This document shows, one piece after another, positions 1 to 8,388 of a stretch of DNA of 64,000 bases; the first letter of the stretch is position 1; each line of letters begins with the position of its first letter. The notes under the pieces are model-generated. The model saw nothing but the letters and a program-made list of their open reading frames with translations. It searched no databases and had not been told where the DNA came from. Source of the DNA: Jannaschia sp. CCS1 (GTDB lineage: Bacteria > Pseudomonadota > Alphaproteobacteria > Rhodobacterales > Rhodobacteraceae); the NCBI RefSeq assembly GCF_000013565.1, contig NC_007802.1, forward strand, positions 1,178,001 to 1,242,000, given 5' to 3'. The translations under genes were made by a program, and so were the position numbers.

Positions 1-1
1 T

Positions 2-76
2 CCGGAGATCTATACTGGCCTCCTGGAAGAAGAGGCTGCCACCCTCCTGCGCGATTTCTTTGCGGGCAAACGCTAA
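2..76 (+). CDS. C-terminal end of an unidentified protein (partial)
   Basis: The first bases read in one open frame to a TAA at 74-76 and give a 24-residue tail ending LLRDFFAGKR. The upstream part lies outside the window. The acidic-then-basic tail looks like the end of a helical domain, but there is too little to name a family. It runs away from the minus-strand rnpB, so the two genes are convergent. The roughly 110 bases between this stop and rnpB hold nothing I recognise. Confidence 0.45.
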   Translation, partial: PEIYTGLLEEEAATLLRDFFAGKR

Positions 77-184
77 CCGACCCTGCGCCACGCTCCCCCT
101 TTCATCTGGGAAAATACAACTCAATCCTACCGCCAAGCCCGGGCGCGCGCTTTCGGCTACCGGACTGATGATATTTATAAATAT

Positions 185-598
185 GCGTGGAGAGCCTGTA
201 AGCCGGATTTTGTCCAGCCGGGGTAACCCCAGCCTGGATGACCATTCCTCTCGGTCTACGGTTGCCCGCAAACTCTAGCTGCCAACCCGGACCGCAGGGG
301 TGAAGCGCCCCATGATGCGGTCCCTATTCGGCATTGCTCCCAGGTGGGGCTTGCCATGCGGGTGCTGTTGCCAGCCCCCCGGTGGGCTCTTACCCCACCG
401 TTTCACCCTTGCTCCTGCGTCCCGGAGGGCGCGGAAGCGGTTTGTTTTCTGTGGCGCTTTCCGTCCCAGCCGTTCTGGGCAAGCCCCAAACAGCCAGGCC
501 CGGGCGTTACCCGGCACCTTGTCTTCAGGGAGTCCGGACTTTCCTCGACACCCCATTCCGAAAAACAGAGCCTCGCGGCCATCCAGCCCTCCACGCGA
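185..598 (-). ncRNA. rnpB: RNase P RNA (M1 RNA, type A)
   Basis: Catalytic RNA of ribonuclease P, which removes 5' leaders from pre-tRNAs. On the minus strand the 5' part contains the universal GAGGAAAGTCCGGACT box (complement near 530-548) and the 3' end contains ACAAAATCCGGCTTACAGG (complement near 196-214). The outer P1 helix is visible: GCGTGGAG (complement of 589-596) pairs with CTCCACGC (complement of 185-192), which fixes both ends within a few bases. The length of about 410 nt fits bacterial type A. Several short open frames overlap it and are not genes. Confidence 0.96.
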
Positions 599-606
599 CC
601 CTTCCG

Positions 607-1290
607 CTATGCGCCCGGCCCGCGCCGGTCAAGCCCATAGCGTGCCGCAATGTCCGCCATGATCGCGCAGTCGGTTCCATCCAGCGGACCGGACGCCCAG
701 GGCCGGAACCGCATCCGCACCACGTCCAGCAGCAGCGTATCGTCCATGTCTCCATACCCAAAAGCCTGTGCATCGCCCCGAAACCGCGCTGCATCAACCG
801 TATCGCCGGAGGCCTGCGACCACACTGCCAATCCCTGCCGCGCCAGTCGTTGCCAGTCAAACCGCCTGCCGGGGTCAATTTTGCGCCCCGGGGCCATGTC
901 TGAATGCCCGATCACGCCGTCTGGCCCAATCCGCCATGCGGCGAGGACCGTAGGGAGGAGCGTTTCGAGCGCCGCCATCAGCGGCTCGGAGAAGGGCGTC
1001 AGCCCGTCATTGTCCAACTCGATCCCGATCGAGCGGGAGTTCACATCCCCCGCCCCGCGCCATTCGCCCTTGCCTGCGTGCCAAGCGCGCATGTCCTCTG
1101 GCACAAGGTTCAACACGTCGCCATCGCGCCCGATCAAATAATGGGCGGAGACCTCCCGCGCCGGGTCGCACAGCACTTTTGCGGCTGATGCGCAGTTCGG
1201 CATCGCGGTGTAGTGGATCACAACCAACTCTGGCTTCAACCCATCGCGCCTTGGCCCGAAATTGGGGCTTTGCAAAGATTTAGCTGTCAA
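607..1290 (-). CDS. N-acetylmuramoyl-L-alanine amidase (amidase_2 / AmiD type)
   Basis: Peptidoglycan amidase that cuts between MurNAc and L-Ala, probably acting on anhydro-muropeptides. The visible motifs are those of zinc amidase_2 enzymes: VVIHYTAM (zinc His), GIELDNDG, and GHSDMAPGRKIDPG carrying the second His, the catalytic Lys and the acidic ligand. No clear signal peptide is seen, so it may be cytoplasmic and act in wall recycling. The start is uncertain: the frame continues far upstream through the lipoprotein gene, but homology begins near SPNFGPRRDG. I chose the TTG at 1290, which overlaps the stop of the upstream gene; a second TTG at 1275 is equally possible. It sits just upstream of rnpB on the same strand. 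Confidence 0.85.
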   Translation of the reverse strand: MTAKSLQSPNFGPRRDGLKPELVVIHYTAMPNCASAAKVLCDPAREVSAHYLIGRDGDVLNLVPEDMRAWHAGKGEWRGAGDVNSRSIGIELDNDGLTPFSEPLMAALETLLPTVLAAWRIGPDGVIGHSDMAPGRKIDPGRRFDWQRLARQGLAVWSQASGDTVDAARFRGDAQAFGYGDMDDTLLLDVVRMRFRPWASGPLDGTDCAIMADIAARYGLDRRGPGA

Positions 1291-1903
1291 TCGCGGGGAG
1301 CGTTTCAAACGTCTCGACCGGGGCATTGGCCGACGCGCGCAGGGCGGTCGGGTCAAAACCGCAGACGAATCCGTCGCCGTCAGGGTCCATTCCGTTCGGG
1401 TCACGCTCCGGCCCGCCATCCCTCAGGAACCGGTCCTGGGCCTCATCGCGGGTCTCGAATTGCGCGCAAAGGCTGCCCCCATCCCGACGGAACGGATTGC
1501 GTCGCCATTGCTGCTGCCCGGGCTGATGCGTCGTGCGGAGGGCAAAGGCCGCCACCCGGGGGATCAGGGGCGGGGGGCGCACATCGCTGGCCTGCTGCGG
1601 TTGCACGCTATCAAAGACCCCGCCGGTGCTCTGGGCTTCCGATTCCGCGATTGCACCCTCGGCAATGGCCGTAAGGTTGGTGGGGTCAAGGAAGGTCACA
1701 TCGCCGCTGGCCCCGGCGCCGATCTCCACGCCTGACCGTTCCGGTCCGATCACTTCTGTGGAGATCTGGCCATTCAGCGCCGCCTGCCGACCCTGCAACC
1801 CTTGCTGGTCCAGCGTCTGCTGACCGGGGGAGATGTCGTTGGGCGGGCTGGCGCAAGCCGCAAGGGCCATGCACGCCAGCACAAGATATCGCGGGGAACC
1901 CAT
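1280..1903 (-). CDS. Lipoprotein with a C-terminal excalibur-like calcium-binding motif
   Basis: The start at 1903 gives MGSPRYLVLACMALAACASP, a lipoprotein signal with lipobox LAAC, so the mature protein is anchored through Cys17. The middle is low-complexity (Gln/Ala/Pro-rich) and the C-terminus has DPNGMDPDGDGFVCG. This resembles the short DxDxDG calcium-binding excalibur motif with its partner Cys. The function is unknown; the family is usually extracytoplasmic. Its 3' end overlaps the probable start of the amidase gene, which suggests co-transcription and a cell-wall role. The family call rests on the short motif only. Confidence 0.75.
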   Translation of the reverse strand: MGSPRYLVLACMALAACASPPNDISPGQQTLDQQGLQGRQAALNGQISTEVIGPERSGVEIGAGASGDVTFLDPTNLTAIAEGAIAESEAQSTGGVFDSVQPQQASDVRPPPLIPRVAAFALRTTHQPGQQQWRRNPFRRDGGSLCAQFETRDEAQDRFLRDGGPERDPNGMDPDGDGFVCGFDPTALRASANAPVETFETLPAIDS

Positions 1904-1938
1904 CACTGAAGCCTCATGTCGTTTGGTTGAGGAGGTCT

Positions 1939-3423
1939 CTACCACCAACGCGCGGGCTTTGCCACAAAACCGGCGGCCGCCTCCAGCGCATAGGCGGTGT
2001 TCAGCAACTCGCCCTCCTCCCACGGCTTGCCGATCAGTTGCAACCCAAGGGGCAGACCGTTGCGGTCCACGCCCGTCGGCACCGCGACGCCCGGAAGACC
2101 CGCGAGGTTGACCGTCACGGTGAAGACGTCGTTCAGATACATCTCGACCGGGTCGCTGACCTCCTTGCCCAACTCGAACGCGGCAGAGGGGGTGGCGGGG
2201 GTCAGGATTGCATCGACACCGGCGGCGAACACCTCATCGAAATCACGCTTGATCAACGCCCGCACGCGCCGCGCCCGGTTGTAATAGGCGTCATAGAACC
2301 CGGCGGAGAGCACATAGGTGCCGATCATCACGCGGCGCTGCACCTCGGGCCCGAAGCCTTCCGCGCGGGTCTTTTCATACATCTCGGTGATGCCGTCACC
2401 CGGCGCCATATCGGCGCGGTAGCCGAAGCGCACGCCATCATAGCGCGCGAGGTTCGATGACGCCTCCGCCGGTGCGATCACATAATAGGCGGGCAGGGCG
2501 TATTTCGTGTGCGGCAGGGAGATATCGCGGATCACAGCGCCCGCGTCCTTCAGCATTGCGGTGCCGTCGGCCCAGAGTGTCTCAATCTCGTCTGGCATGC
2601 CGTCCATGCGATATTCCTTTGGAATACCAATGATTTTGCCGCGGATGTCGCCGGTCAGCATCGCCTCAAAATCCGGCACGTCGATATTGGCAGACGTGCT
2701 GTCCTTCGCGTCATAGCCCATCATCGCACGACCCATGATCGCCGCGTCGCGCACGGTTTTGGTCATCGGCCCGGCCTGATCGAGGGATGACGCAAACGCC
2801 ACGATCCCCCAGCGCGAGCACCGCCCGTAGGTGGGCTTCAGGCCAACGATGCCGGTGAACGCCGCCGGTTGCCGGATGGAGCCGCCCGTATCCGTACCCG
2901 TTGCCGCCAAACACAGATCGCCCGCCACAGCTGACGCACTCCCGCCTGACGATCCCCCCGGTGTCAGGGCCGCGTCGGAATTGCCCGCGCGCCATGGGTT
3001 CACGGCATTGCCGTAAACGGACGTTTCGTTGGAGGAGCCCATGGCGAATTCGTCCATGTTCAGCTTGCCCAACATCACCGCGCCCGCGTCCCGCAACTTG
3101 CCAGACACGGTGGATTCGTATTCCGGTTTGAAGCCGTCCAGGATTCTGGATGCCGCCTGGCTGGGGACACCTTCGGTGCAAAACAGATCCTTGATGCCCA
3201 CGGGAATGCCGCACATGTCGGGCGCGTCACCCTCTGCGATCCGGGCGTCCGCGGCCTTCGCACGTTCCAGCGCCAGATCCGGCGTCTTGTGGACGAAGGT
3301 GCCAAGCGCATCGGCTTGGTCAATCGCGGACAGGCAGGCCTGGGTCAGGTCCACGGATGTGACCTCTCCCTTGCGCAGGGCGTCCCGGGCGTCGGCAATG
3401 GTCAAGGCATTCAAATCAGACAT
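1939..3423 (-). CDS. gatA: Asp-tRNA(Asn)/Glu-tRNA(Gln) amidotransferase subunit A
   Basis: Amidase subunit of GatCAB. It releases ammonia from glutamine so that Glu-tRNA(Gln) or Asp-tRNA(Asn) can be amidated. The 494-residue length is typical. The amidase-signature triad is visible: Lys in GIKDLF, and two Ser in the Gly/Ser-rich [13 protein letters not shown] and [10 protein letters not shown] segments. The ATG at 3421-3423 overlaps the last base of the gatC stop, so the two genes are translationally coupled. gatB is not in the window, as is common in alphaproteobacteria where it is often separate. Confidence 0.97.
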   Translation of the reverse strand: MSDLNALTIADARDALRKGEVTSVDLTQACLSAIDQADALGTFVHKTPDLALERAKAADARIAEGDAPDMCGIPVGIKDLFCTEGVPSQAASRILDGFKPEYESTVSGKLRDAGAVMLGKLNMDEFAMGSSNETSVYGNAVNPWRAGNSDAALTPGGSSGGSASAVAGDLCLAATGTDTGGSIRQPAAFTGIVGLKPTYGRCSRWGIVAFASSLDQAGPMTKTVRDAAIMGRAMMGYDAKDSTSANIDVPDFEAMLTGDIRGKIIGIPKEYRMDGMPDEIETLWADGTAMLKDAGAVIRDISLPHTKYALPAYYVIAPAEASSNLARYDGVRFGYRADMAPGDGITEMYEKTRAEGFGPEVQRRVMIGTYVLSAGFYDAYYNRARRVRALIKRDFDEVFAAGVDAILTPATPSAAFELGKEVSDPVEMYLNDVFTVTVNLAGLPGVAVPTGVDRNGLPLGLQLIGKPWEEGELLNTAYALEAAAGFVAKPARWW

Positions 3424-3710
3424 TATTCCACCACTTTCGGGACTGAGAAGAAGCCTTCACGCGCATCAGGTGCATTGGTCAGAACGCGGGTCTGTTGGTC
3501 ACCGTCTGTCACCACATCTTCGCGTCGGGGCAGCGCCATGGGCGTGACCGACACCATCGGGTCCACGCCCTCCACGTCCACCTCTTCGAGTTGTTCGATG
3601 AACCCCAGGATCGCATTGAACTCATTGGCCAGGGCAGGCAGGGCGTCGTCCTCAACCTTGATGCGGGCAAGTTTGGCGACCTTGGCGGCGGTGCTCTCGT
3701 CGATGGACAT
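3423..3710 (-). CDS. gatC: Asp-tRNA(Asn)/Glu-tRNA(Gln) amidotransferase subunit C
   Basis: A 95-residue helical subunit that wraps around GatA and links it to GatB. The N-terminus [19 protein letters not shown] and the central [18 protein letters not shown] are characteristic of the family, as is the C-terminal [11 protein letters not shown] stretch. It is the first gene of a gatC-gatA operon, with its stop overlapping the gatA start. The intergenic stretch 3711-3869, shared with a plus-strand small gene, should hold the divergent promoters, but I see no clear -35/-10 pair. Confidence 0.95.
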   Translation of the reverse strand: MSIDESTAAKVAKLARIKVEDDALPALANEFNAILGFIEQLEEVDVEGVDPMVSVTPMALPRREDVVTDGDQQTRVLTNAPDAREGFFSVPKVVE

Positions 3711-3869
3711 CGGCCCAATCCTCTCGTGAAATCAAACGCGGTTTACCCCTAGGTGCGGGGTGTCGCAAGCGGGGCTGCGGTCCGGGCCGAGGATTTTCAC
3801 GCATACGACAAATTTTCGTCTGATTGTTTCGGCAATCCTGTGCAAGCACCAAACCAAAGGGAGGCCAGA

Positions 3870-4100
3870 ATGGCCGACAAAATGAAACTTGATGTCCGAG
3901 ACCCGATACGTGTCGGGTTTTCGGGCATGTTCGCGTTTGTGATCGTGCATCTGTTCTTGCTGCCGCAACTTGTGGCGTTTGGCGTTGGCGCGTCCCTGTG
4001 CCTGTTCGTCGGCGTGACCGTGACCGGGATCCTGTCTGTGGCCATGAACGTGATGCTCAAACCGCGCGACCGTCATCAGGCCGTCGCCCCGGCAGAATAG
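3870..4100 (+). CDS. Small membrane protein, function unknown
   Basis: A 76-residue protein starting MADKMKLDVRDPIRVG, with two hydrophobic segments of about 20 residues (residues ~18-38 and ~42-64) and a basic, hydrophilic C-terminus (KPRDRHQA). It looks like a two-helix inner-membrane protein. The start at 3870 is preferred because a good AAGGGAGG ribosome binding site lies 7 bases upstream; the open frame continues upstream but without a plausible start. It is divergent from gatC. I do not recognise a family. Confidence 0.75.
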   Translation: MADKMKLDVRDPIRVGFSGMFAFVIVHLFLLPQLVAFGVGASLCLFVGVTVTGILSVAMNVMLKPRDRHQAVAPAE

Positions 4101-4127
4101 ACCTGCCGAGACGGGTGAGCGGTCCTG

Positions 4128-4631
4128 TCAAAGGGCGCGGATCATCTCGACCGCCGGGAAGCTGATCCCCGGTGCAAGGCGGATGTCGATCTCGCCACGT
4201 CTCTGGAACCCCAAGGACGCGTAGAATGGCTCCGCCGTGCGCGTGGACTGGCACATCATCCATCGCACGCCCGAGATGCGCGCGGCGCGAAAGCTGCGCT
4301 CCAATATGGCGCGGGCCAGACCGCGACGCAGCGCCTTGGGATGGGTCACCACATGGCGGATATGGCCCACGTCACGCGGCCCCACGCCCCCTTGCGGCGC
4401 ACCATGGGTCCAGCCCCCTGCCGCCAATGCGCCGTCGCCGTCCTCCGCAATATAGTAGGTGCCGCAGCGCAGAAGCTCCGGTCGGGCGCGGGTGATCAGC
4501 GGCAGGCATGTGACAAGCGTGGAGGGTGCGTAATCGGGCTTGAGCAGCACCGGATAACTCGCCGCCAGCAACGCATCCACTTTGGGCAGATCGCCCGCAT
4601 TCGTGGCCCGTATCGTCATCTCATGCACCAT
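4128..4631 (-). CDS. GNAT-family N-acetyltransferase
   Basis: A 167-residue acetyl-CoA-dependent acyltransferase. The GNAT core is visible: a central IRHVVTHPKALRRGLARAIL stretch with the acetyl-CoA-binding R/Q-x-x-G-x-G/A-like turn (LRRGLA), followed by CQSTRTAEPFYASLGFQRRG, typical of the C-terminal FYxxxGF motif. The start at 4631 (MVHEMTIRAT) is preceded by GGGAGGAACC at good spacing; an upstream ATG at 4670 lacks one. The substrate cannot be told. The neighbours are not obviously related. Confidence 0.88.
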   Translation of the reverse strand: MVHEMTIRATNAGDLPKVDALLAASYPVLLKPDYAPSTLVTCLPLITRARPELLRCGTYYIAEDGDGALAAGGWTHGAPQGGVGPRDVGHIRHVVTHPKALRRGLARAILERSFRAARISGVRWMMCQSTRTAEPFYASLGFQRRGEIDIRLAPGISFPAVEMIRAL

Positions 4632-4705
4632 GGCTGGTTCCTCCCTTTTGGCACGATGGCCGTTTGCCATTGGCTGCCCGCCCGCGTCGAAGGATGCGTT
4701 TGGGC

Positions 4706-4744
4706 AAAGAAAAAGGGCCGCGTCGATCTCTCGGCGCGGCCCTT
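4706..4744 (-). terminator. Intrinsic terminator of rpmG
   Basis: On the minus strand a perfect 10-bp GC-rich stem (complement of 4735-4744 pairing with 4713-4722) with a 12-base loop is followed by TTTTTCTTTG. It lies 24 bases past the rpmG stop. Confidence 0.9.
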
Positions 4745-4768
4745 GATGTCTTTGATTTCGAAGAAGAC

Positions 4769-4936
4769 TTACTTGATCTTGCCTTCTTTGTATTCGACAT
4801 GCTTGCGCGCCACCGGATCGTACTTTCGTACGACCATCTTCTCTGTCATCGTGCGTGCGTTCTTTTTGGTCACATAGAAGTGGCCCGTGCCTGCGGACGA
4901 GTTGAGGCGGATCTTGATTGTGGTTGGCTTCGCCAT
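4769..4936 (-). CDS. rpmG: 50S ribosomal protein L33
   Basis: A 55-residue protein, [20 protein letters not shown] through to KEGKIK, matching bacterial L33 of the zinc-free type: the CxxC pairs of the zinc-binding form are absent, and [10 protein letters not shown] and [10 protein letters not shown] are the expected core. It is a component of the large ribosomal subunit near the E site. An AAGGAGCC ribosome binding site lies upstream of the ATG at 4934-4936. It is a single-gene unit closed by a strong terminator at 4706-4744. Confidence 0.96.
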   Translation of the reverse strand: MAKPTTIKIRLNSSAGTGHFYVTKKNARTMTEKMVVRKYDPVARKHVEYKEGKIK

Positions 4937-5034
4937 GTCAGGCTCCTTGGTGTCGGGGCGGAGGGCAGGTGCCGCTCACGCAATATTCACAGGTTGAGCG
5001 CGCCTTGTACCCGCGCGACCGGGGGAGTCAACAC

Positions 5035-6291
5035 TCAAATGCCCGCAACCGCATAACTGAAGCCAATCCCCGCCACCGCCATGACGGCCAGGACGCGCAG
5101 CAAATCCATTTCGCGCCATAGCAGCAAGGCCGCGGCCAGGGCCGACAGGGCGATGGCCGCAAGGTTGATCGTCGCAACGTCGGGCATCCAAAGGCCGAAC
5201 AGGCCGCGCTGCACATCCCCGAACCAGACGTTGAGCGCGAACCACGTCGAGAGGTTGGCGATCACGCCCACGACCGCCGCCGTTATGCCCTGCAAGGCGC
5301 CCGTCAGGCGGGGCCGGGAGGCGATCCATTCCACATAAGGCGCGCCCGCAAAAATCCACAGGAAACAGGGCGTGAACGTGACCCAGAGCGTCACAAGTGC
5401 GGCCAGCGCCCCCATGCCCCAGCCGCCCTCTTGCTGTCCTGCCATGAAGCCCACGAATTGCGTCACAAGGATCAGCGGCCCCGGCGTCGTTTCGGCCAGG
5501 CCAAGGGCGTCCATCATCTGCCCGGTGGTGAGCCAGCCATAGGTCCCCACGACCTCCTGCACCATGTAGGCCAAGACGGCGTAGGCCCCGCCGAAGGTCA
5601 CGACCGCAAGGGTCGCAAAAAACCGCGCCACATCTGCGAGGAGGGGAGGGGCGAAGACCCCGAGCCCGAGGAGGGGCAGTAGCCACAGCGCCCCCCAGAT
5701 TGCCAAGGTGCGCGCGGTCTGGGCGGTGGAGACGCGAATGACGGGGGCGGGCTGCGCTGTACCTGTCAGGGCGATAGTGCCCACGGCAGCGGCCGCCGCG
5801 ATGATGAAGGGAAAGGGCACATCGAACACAAAAATCGCCACAAACGCGGCCCCGGCCAGGACCCAGGCCACCGTCCCTGTCAGGGCCTTCTTCGACACCT
5901 TCAGCAGCGCCCGAAGCACGATCACGATCACGGTGGCCTTGATGCCCAGAAACACCGCCTCGACCAATGGCACCGCCCCAAAGGTCGCGTACAGGCTTGC
6001 AAGGGCCAGCATCACCGCCGCGCCCGGCAGAATGAACAACAGCCCCGCGATCAACCCGCCGAGGGTGCCGCGCAACCGCCATCCCGCATAGGTGGCCAGC
6101 TGCATCGCCTCGGGCCCCGGCAGCAGCATGCAGAAGCTGAGCGCGCTGAGGAATTGCTGTTCGGTTAGCCAGGGGCGCTCCTCCACCAACTCCCTGTGCA
6201 TCAGGGCGATCTGGGCGGCTGGCCCGCCGAAGGACAATAGCCCGATCCGGCCAAAGATGCGGAGCAAGTCTGCGGTTGAGGGCGCGGTCAT
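5035..6291 (-). CDS. chrA: Chromate transporter, CHR family (long form)
   Basis: A 418-residue inner-membrane protein with two homologous CHR halves. The N-terminal half starts with the signature FGRIGLLSFGGPAAQIALMH and has the LLPGPEAMQLATYAGW motif. The second half repeats it as VVTFGGAYAVLAYM and TTPGPLILVTQFVGF. Each half is followed by several hydrophobic helices. The family exports chromate or sulfate-like anions by proton exchange. The start codon overlaps the stop of the upstream rhodanese gene by 4 bases (ATGA), so they are co-translated. The substrate in this organism is inferred from family only. Confidence 0.93.
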   Translation of the reverse strand: MTAPSTADLLRIFGRIGLLSFGGPAAQIALMHRELVEERPWLTEQQFLSALSFCMLLPGPEAMQLATYAGWRLRGTLGGLIAGLLFILPGAAVMLALASLYATFGAVPLVEAVFLGIKATVIVIVLRALLKVSKKALTGTVAWVLAGAAFVAIFVFDVPFPFIIAAAAAVGTIALTGTAQPAPVIRVSTAQTARTLAIWGALWLLPLLGLGVFAPPLLADVARFFATLAVVTFGGAYAVLAYMVQEVVGTYGWLTTGQMMDALGLAETTPGPLILVTQFVGFMAGQQEGGWGMGALAALVTLWVTFTPCFLWIFAGAPYVEWIASRPRLTGALQGITAAVVGVIANLSTWFALNVWFGDVQRGLFGLWMPDVATINLAAIALSALAAALLLWREMDLLRVLAVMAVAGIGFSYAVAGI

Positions 6292-6938
6292 GCCACCCCG
6301 TCCCGGTCGCCCAAGGTCGCGCGCACGGCCCCGTTGTAGACCTGATCGAGCAACGGGAAACTGGCCGATGGTGGCCCCGCGTTCAGCGCAAGGTCCAGCG
6401 CGGGCAGGACACGTCCCATCTGCGAGAGGCCGGGGAGGGCCGGCGGAGGATTTGCAACGCGCGCACCGAACCGGTGCAGAACGCCGGGTAGGTCCGCTAG
6501 GGGCACCTCCAGCAGCTCAGCGCGCGGCGCGGCGAAACGGATCGTGGCCCAGGTGGCCAGGACGTCCTCGGGCGCGGCCTCCAGCGGCAGCGCGACAAGC
6601 GCGGGTGCGTCGCCGGGCATCGTGGTCAACCCGGCCCGTGTCCATCCCACATGACCACCCTGCAACCGCCAGGCCCGTACGCCCCGCGCGCGCAACCGCG
6701 CCGTCACCCCGGCGCTGAGTTTCAGACCCTTGTGGCAGATCACGATTGCCCCGTTGGGCGCAGCCAGGCTGGCCTGTTGCGCGATATCGTCGAAGCACAC
6801 CGAAACGGCACCGGGCAGGCGTGTCGTATCCTCTGCCACATCCTCGGGCAGGCGGATGTCCAGACGGGCGGGTGCGTTGGGGCTGGCCATGGCTGCAAGG
6901 GCGTCGACCGGAGTGATCTGGGGGAAGTCATGAGGCAT
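6288..6938 (-). CDS. Rhodanese-like protein coupled to chrA
   Basis: A 216-residue protein. The first ~110 residues look like a rhodanese fold: DIRLPEDVAEDTTRLPGAV, then the active-loop-like CHKGLKLSAG and GVRAWRLQGG. The C-terminal ~100 residues match no domain I recognise. A Cys sits at the expected catalytic position of the loop (ICHKG). The start at 6938 has an AAGGAG site 6 bases upstream. Because it is translationally coupled to chrA it may protect against or sense oxyanions, for example by handling sulfur; that is inference. Confidence 0.8.
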   Translation of the reverse strand: MPHDFPQITPVDALAAMASPNAPARLDIRLPEDVAEDTTRLPGAVSVCFDDIAQQASLAAPNGAIVICHKGLKLSAGVTARLRARGVRAWRLQGGHVGWTRAGLTTMPGDAPALVALPLEAAPEDVLATWATIRFAAPRAELLEVPLADLPGVLHRFGARVANPPPALPGLSQMGRVLPALDLALNAGPPSASFPLLDQVYNGAVRATLGDRDGVA

Positions 6939-7065
6939 GGACGGCTCCTTCAAGGTATCCACAGCGTTGCATCACCGGATCCTTGGGCCTTTGGTCCCGT
7001 TATCGGAGGCCTGAAGGGGAGCCGCTTCCCCTGAAGCGATTTGTGCCGGTCCTTGGAGTCCCATG

Positions 7066-7100
7066 CAAGAAAAAAGGGCCACCCAGATAGGCAGCCCTTT
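7066..7100 (-). terminator. Intrinsic terminator after the Bax1-I-like gene
   Basis: On the minus strand the stem AAAGGGC/GCCCTTT (7094-7100 with 7073-7079) is followed by a T-rich run (TTTTCTT), 35 bases downstream of the stop of the gene at 7136-7894. Confidence 0.8.
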
Positions 7101-7135
7101 CGAAGTCAGATGTCTCTCAGAATACCGGCTGCCGA

Positions 7136-7894
7136 TTATTCGCGGTTGCCGAGGAAGCTGAGGATGATCAGGAACATGTTGATGAACGACATGTAGAGGT
7201 TCAGCGCACCCATGATCGCGGATTTCGCCAGCCATTCGCTGTCACCATGCTGTGCGTGGTCAACGTAATCCTGCTTGATCGCCTGCGTGTGATAGGCGGT
7301 GAGACCCGCGAAGACCAGCAGCAGCAGCGCGGACAACGCCAGATCAAAGCCGGGGATCACAATGCCCCAGAACGCGGACAGTGCGAAGGACAGAAGCATC
7401 AGTACGATGCCACCTATCAGGCCCATGATCAGAAACGCGCCCCAGCCGGAGATATCCCGCTTCGTCACATAACCCCAGGTGCTGAGGCCCGCAAAGGCAA
7501 TGGATGTCACGAGGAACGCCTGAACGATCGATGCGCCGGTATAGACCGCGAAGATGTAGGCAATCGAAATGCCCATCACCGCCGCGAAGGCGTAGAAGAA
7601 TGTCTGCGCGGCTGCGGCAGACGCTTTGGTGATCACGGCACCGAAGGCAAAGATCATGCCAAGGGGTGCGAACATCGCGATCCAGCCAAGAATTGTCGGA
7701 CCACCTGTCTCAAAGCTGAACAGGTATTGCAGGATTGCAGGGTTCGCGCCGACTGCCCAGGCAGCGGCAAAGGTGATCAACAGGCCAATCGACATCGTGC
7801 CGTAGACCTTGTTCATATGGGCGCGCAGGCCTTGGTCGATCTCCGCGGCGGAGCCGGCCATGCCCTGGGAGCGCATCGTCTGATATTCAGCCAT
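7136..7894 (-). CDS. Bax inhibitor-1 / YccA-family membrane protein
   Basis: A 252-residue integral membrane protein with about seven hydrophobic helices and the family pattern: a hydrophilic N-terminus ending in LRAHMNKVYGTMSIGLLIT, an internal FLVTSIAFAGLSTWGYVTKRD, and a C-terminal LNLYMSFINMFLIILSFLG. In bacteria relatives (YccA, YbhL) interact with FtsH or act as pH-dependent calcium leak channels; no specific role can be assigned here. The start at 7894 is supported by GGAGG 5 bases upstream. It is a monocistronic unit with its own terminator. Confidence 0.93.
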   Translation of the reverse strand: MAEYQTMRSQGMAGSAAEIDQGLRAHMNKVYGTMSIGLLITFAAAWAVGANPAILQYLFSFETGGPTILGWIAMFAPLGMIFAFGAVITKASAAAAQTFFYAFAAVMGISIAYIFAVYTGASIVQAFLVTSIAFAGLSTWGYVTKRDISGWGAFLIMGLIGGIVLMLLSFALSAFWGIVIPGFDLALSALLLLVFAGLTAYHTQAIKQDYVDHAQHGDSEWLAKSAIMGALNLYMSFINMFLIILSFLGNRE

Positions 7895-7978
7895 GGGAAC
7901 CTCCAAATAACTGTGAGGCCGACTATTCGGCCCTCTCGCGTATGAATATCGGGTAGGTTGCCTCGTTTTTCAAGCAAA

Positions 7979-8005
7979 CGACCCCCGCAGGTGCTGCAAG
8001 GGTCG
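7979..8005 (-). terminator. Hairpin downstream of the DUF1127 gene, possible terminator
   Basis: The stem CGACCC (7979-7984) / GGGTCG (8000-8005) is extended inward by a further imperfect 5-bp stem. The downstream run on the minus strand is only TTTGCTTG, so termination would be weak. Confidence 0.5.
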
Positions 8006-8029
8006 ATAGTTTTTAGCTATGGGTTCGGT

Positions 8030-8266
8030 CTAATGCCGCCATGTCTGCGGAACGTCCCAGATCGGCCGTTGAACTTCGTGGCTGATTTGCGTGTCGCTCA
8101 GGCCGATATCGCGGCGCATATGATCGTCCAGACGGCTCAGATGCTGGCGCTGACGCCAGACGCCGACAATGCGTTGCAATAGTGTCAGTTGGACCTTGGG
8201 TGCGCAGGCCGCCACGGCAGTGGAGAGGGAGGCCTGGTGAGGGCGGGTCAGAGGCAGATGAGCCAT
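8030..8266 (-). CDS. DUF1127-domain protein
   Basis: A 78-residue basic protein whose C-terminal half, VWRQRQHLSRLDDHMRRDIG, is the typical DUF1127 arginine-rich helix. Members in Rhodobacteraceae and Rhizobiales are linked to small-RNA handling and stress adaptation; RNA binding here is an inference. The start at 8266 (MAHLPL) has AAAGGA 6 bases upstream; an upstream in-frame ATG exists but lacks a good site. It is divergent from a LysR gene at 8389. Confidence 0.82.
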   Translation of the reverse strand: MAHLPLTRPHQASLSTAVAACAPKVQLTLLQRIVGVWRQRQHLSRLDDHMRRDIGLSDTQISHEVQRPIWDVPQTWRH

Positions 8267-8388
8267 GGCGTATCCTTTCAGTTTCGTGACGAAGTAGGTC
8301 TTCATCATTCCGATACGTGATGTATGGACGGGTTCGTCACATTTTGATAGTGAATGTTTTTGAAGAATATCATCACGGGATTTGATGG

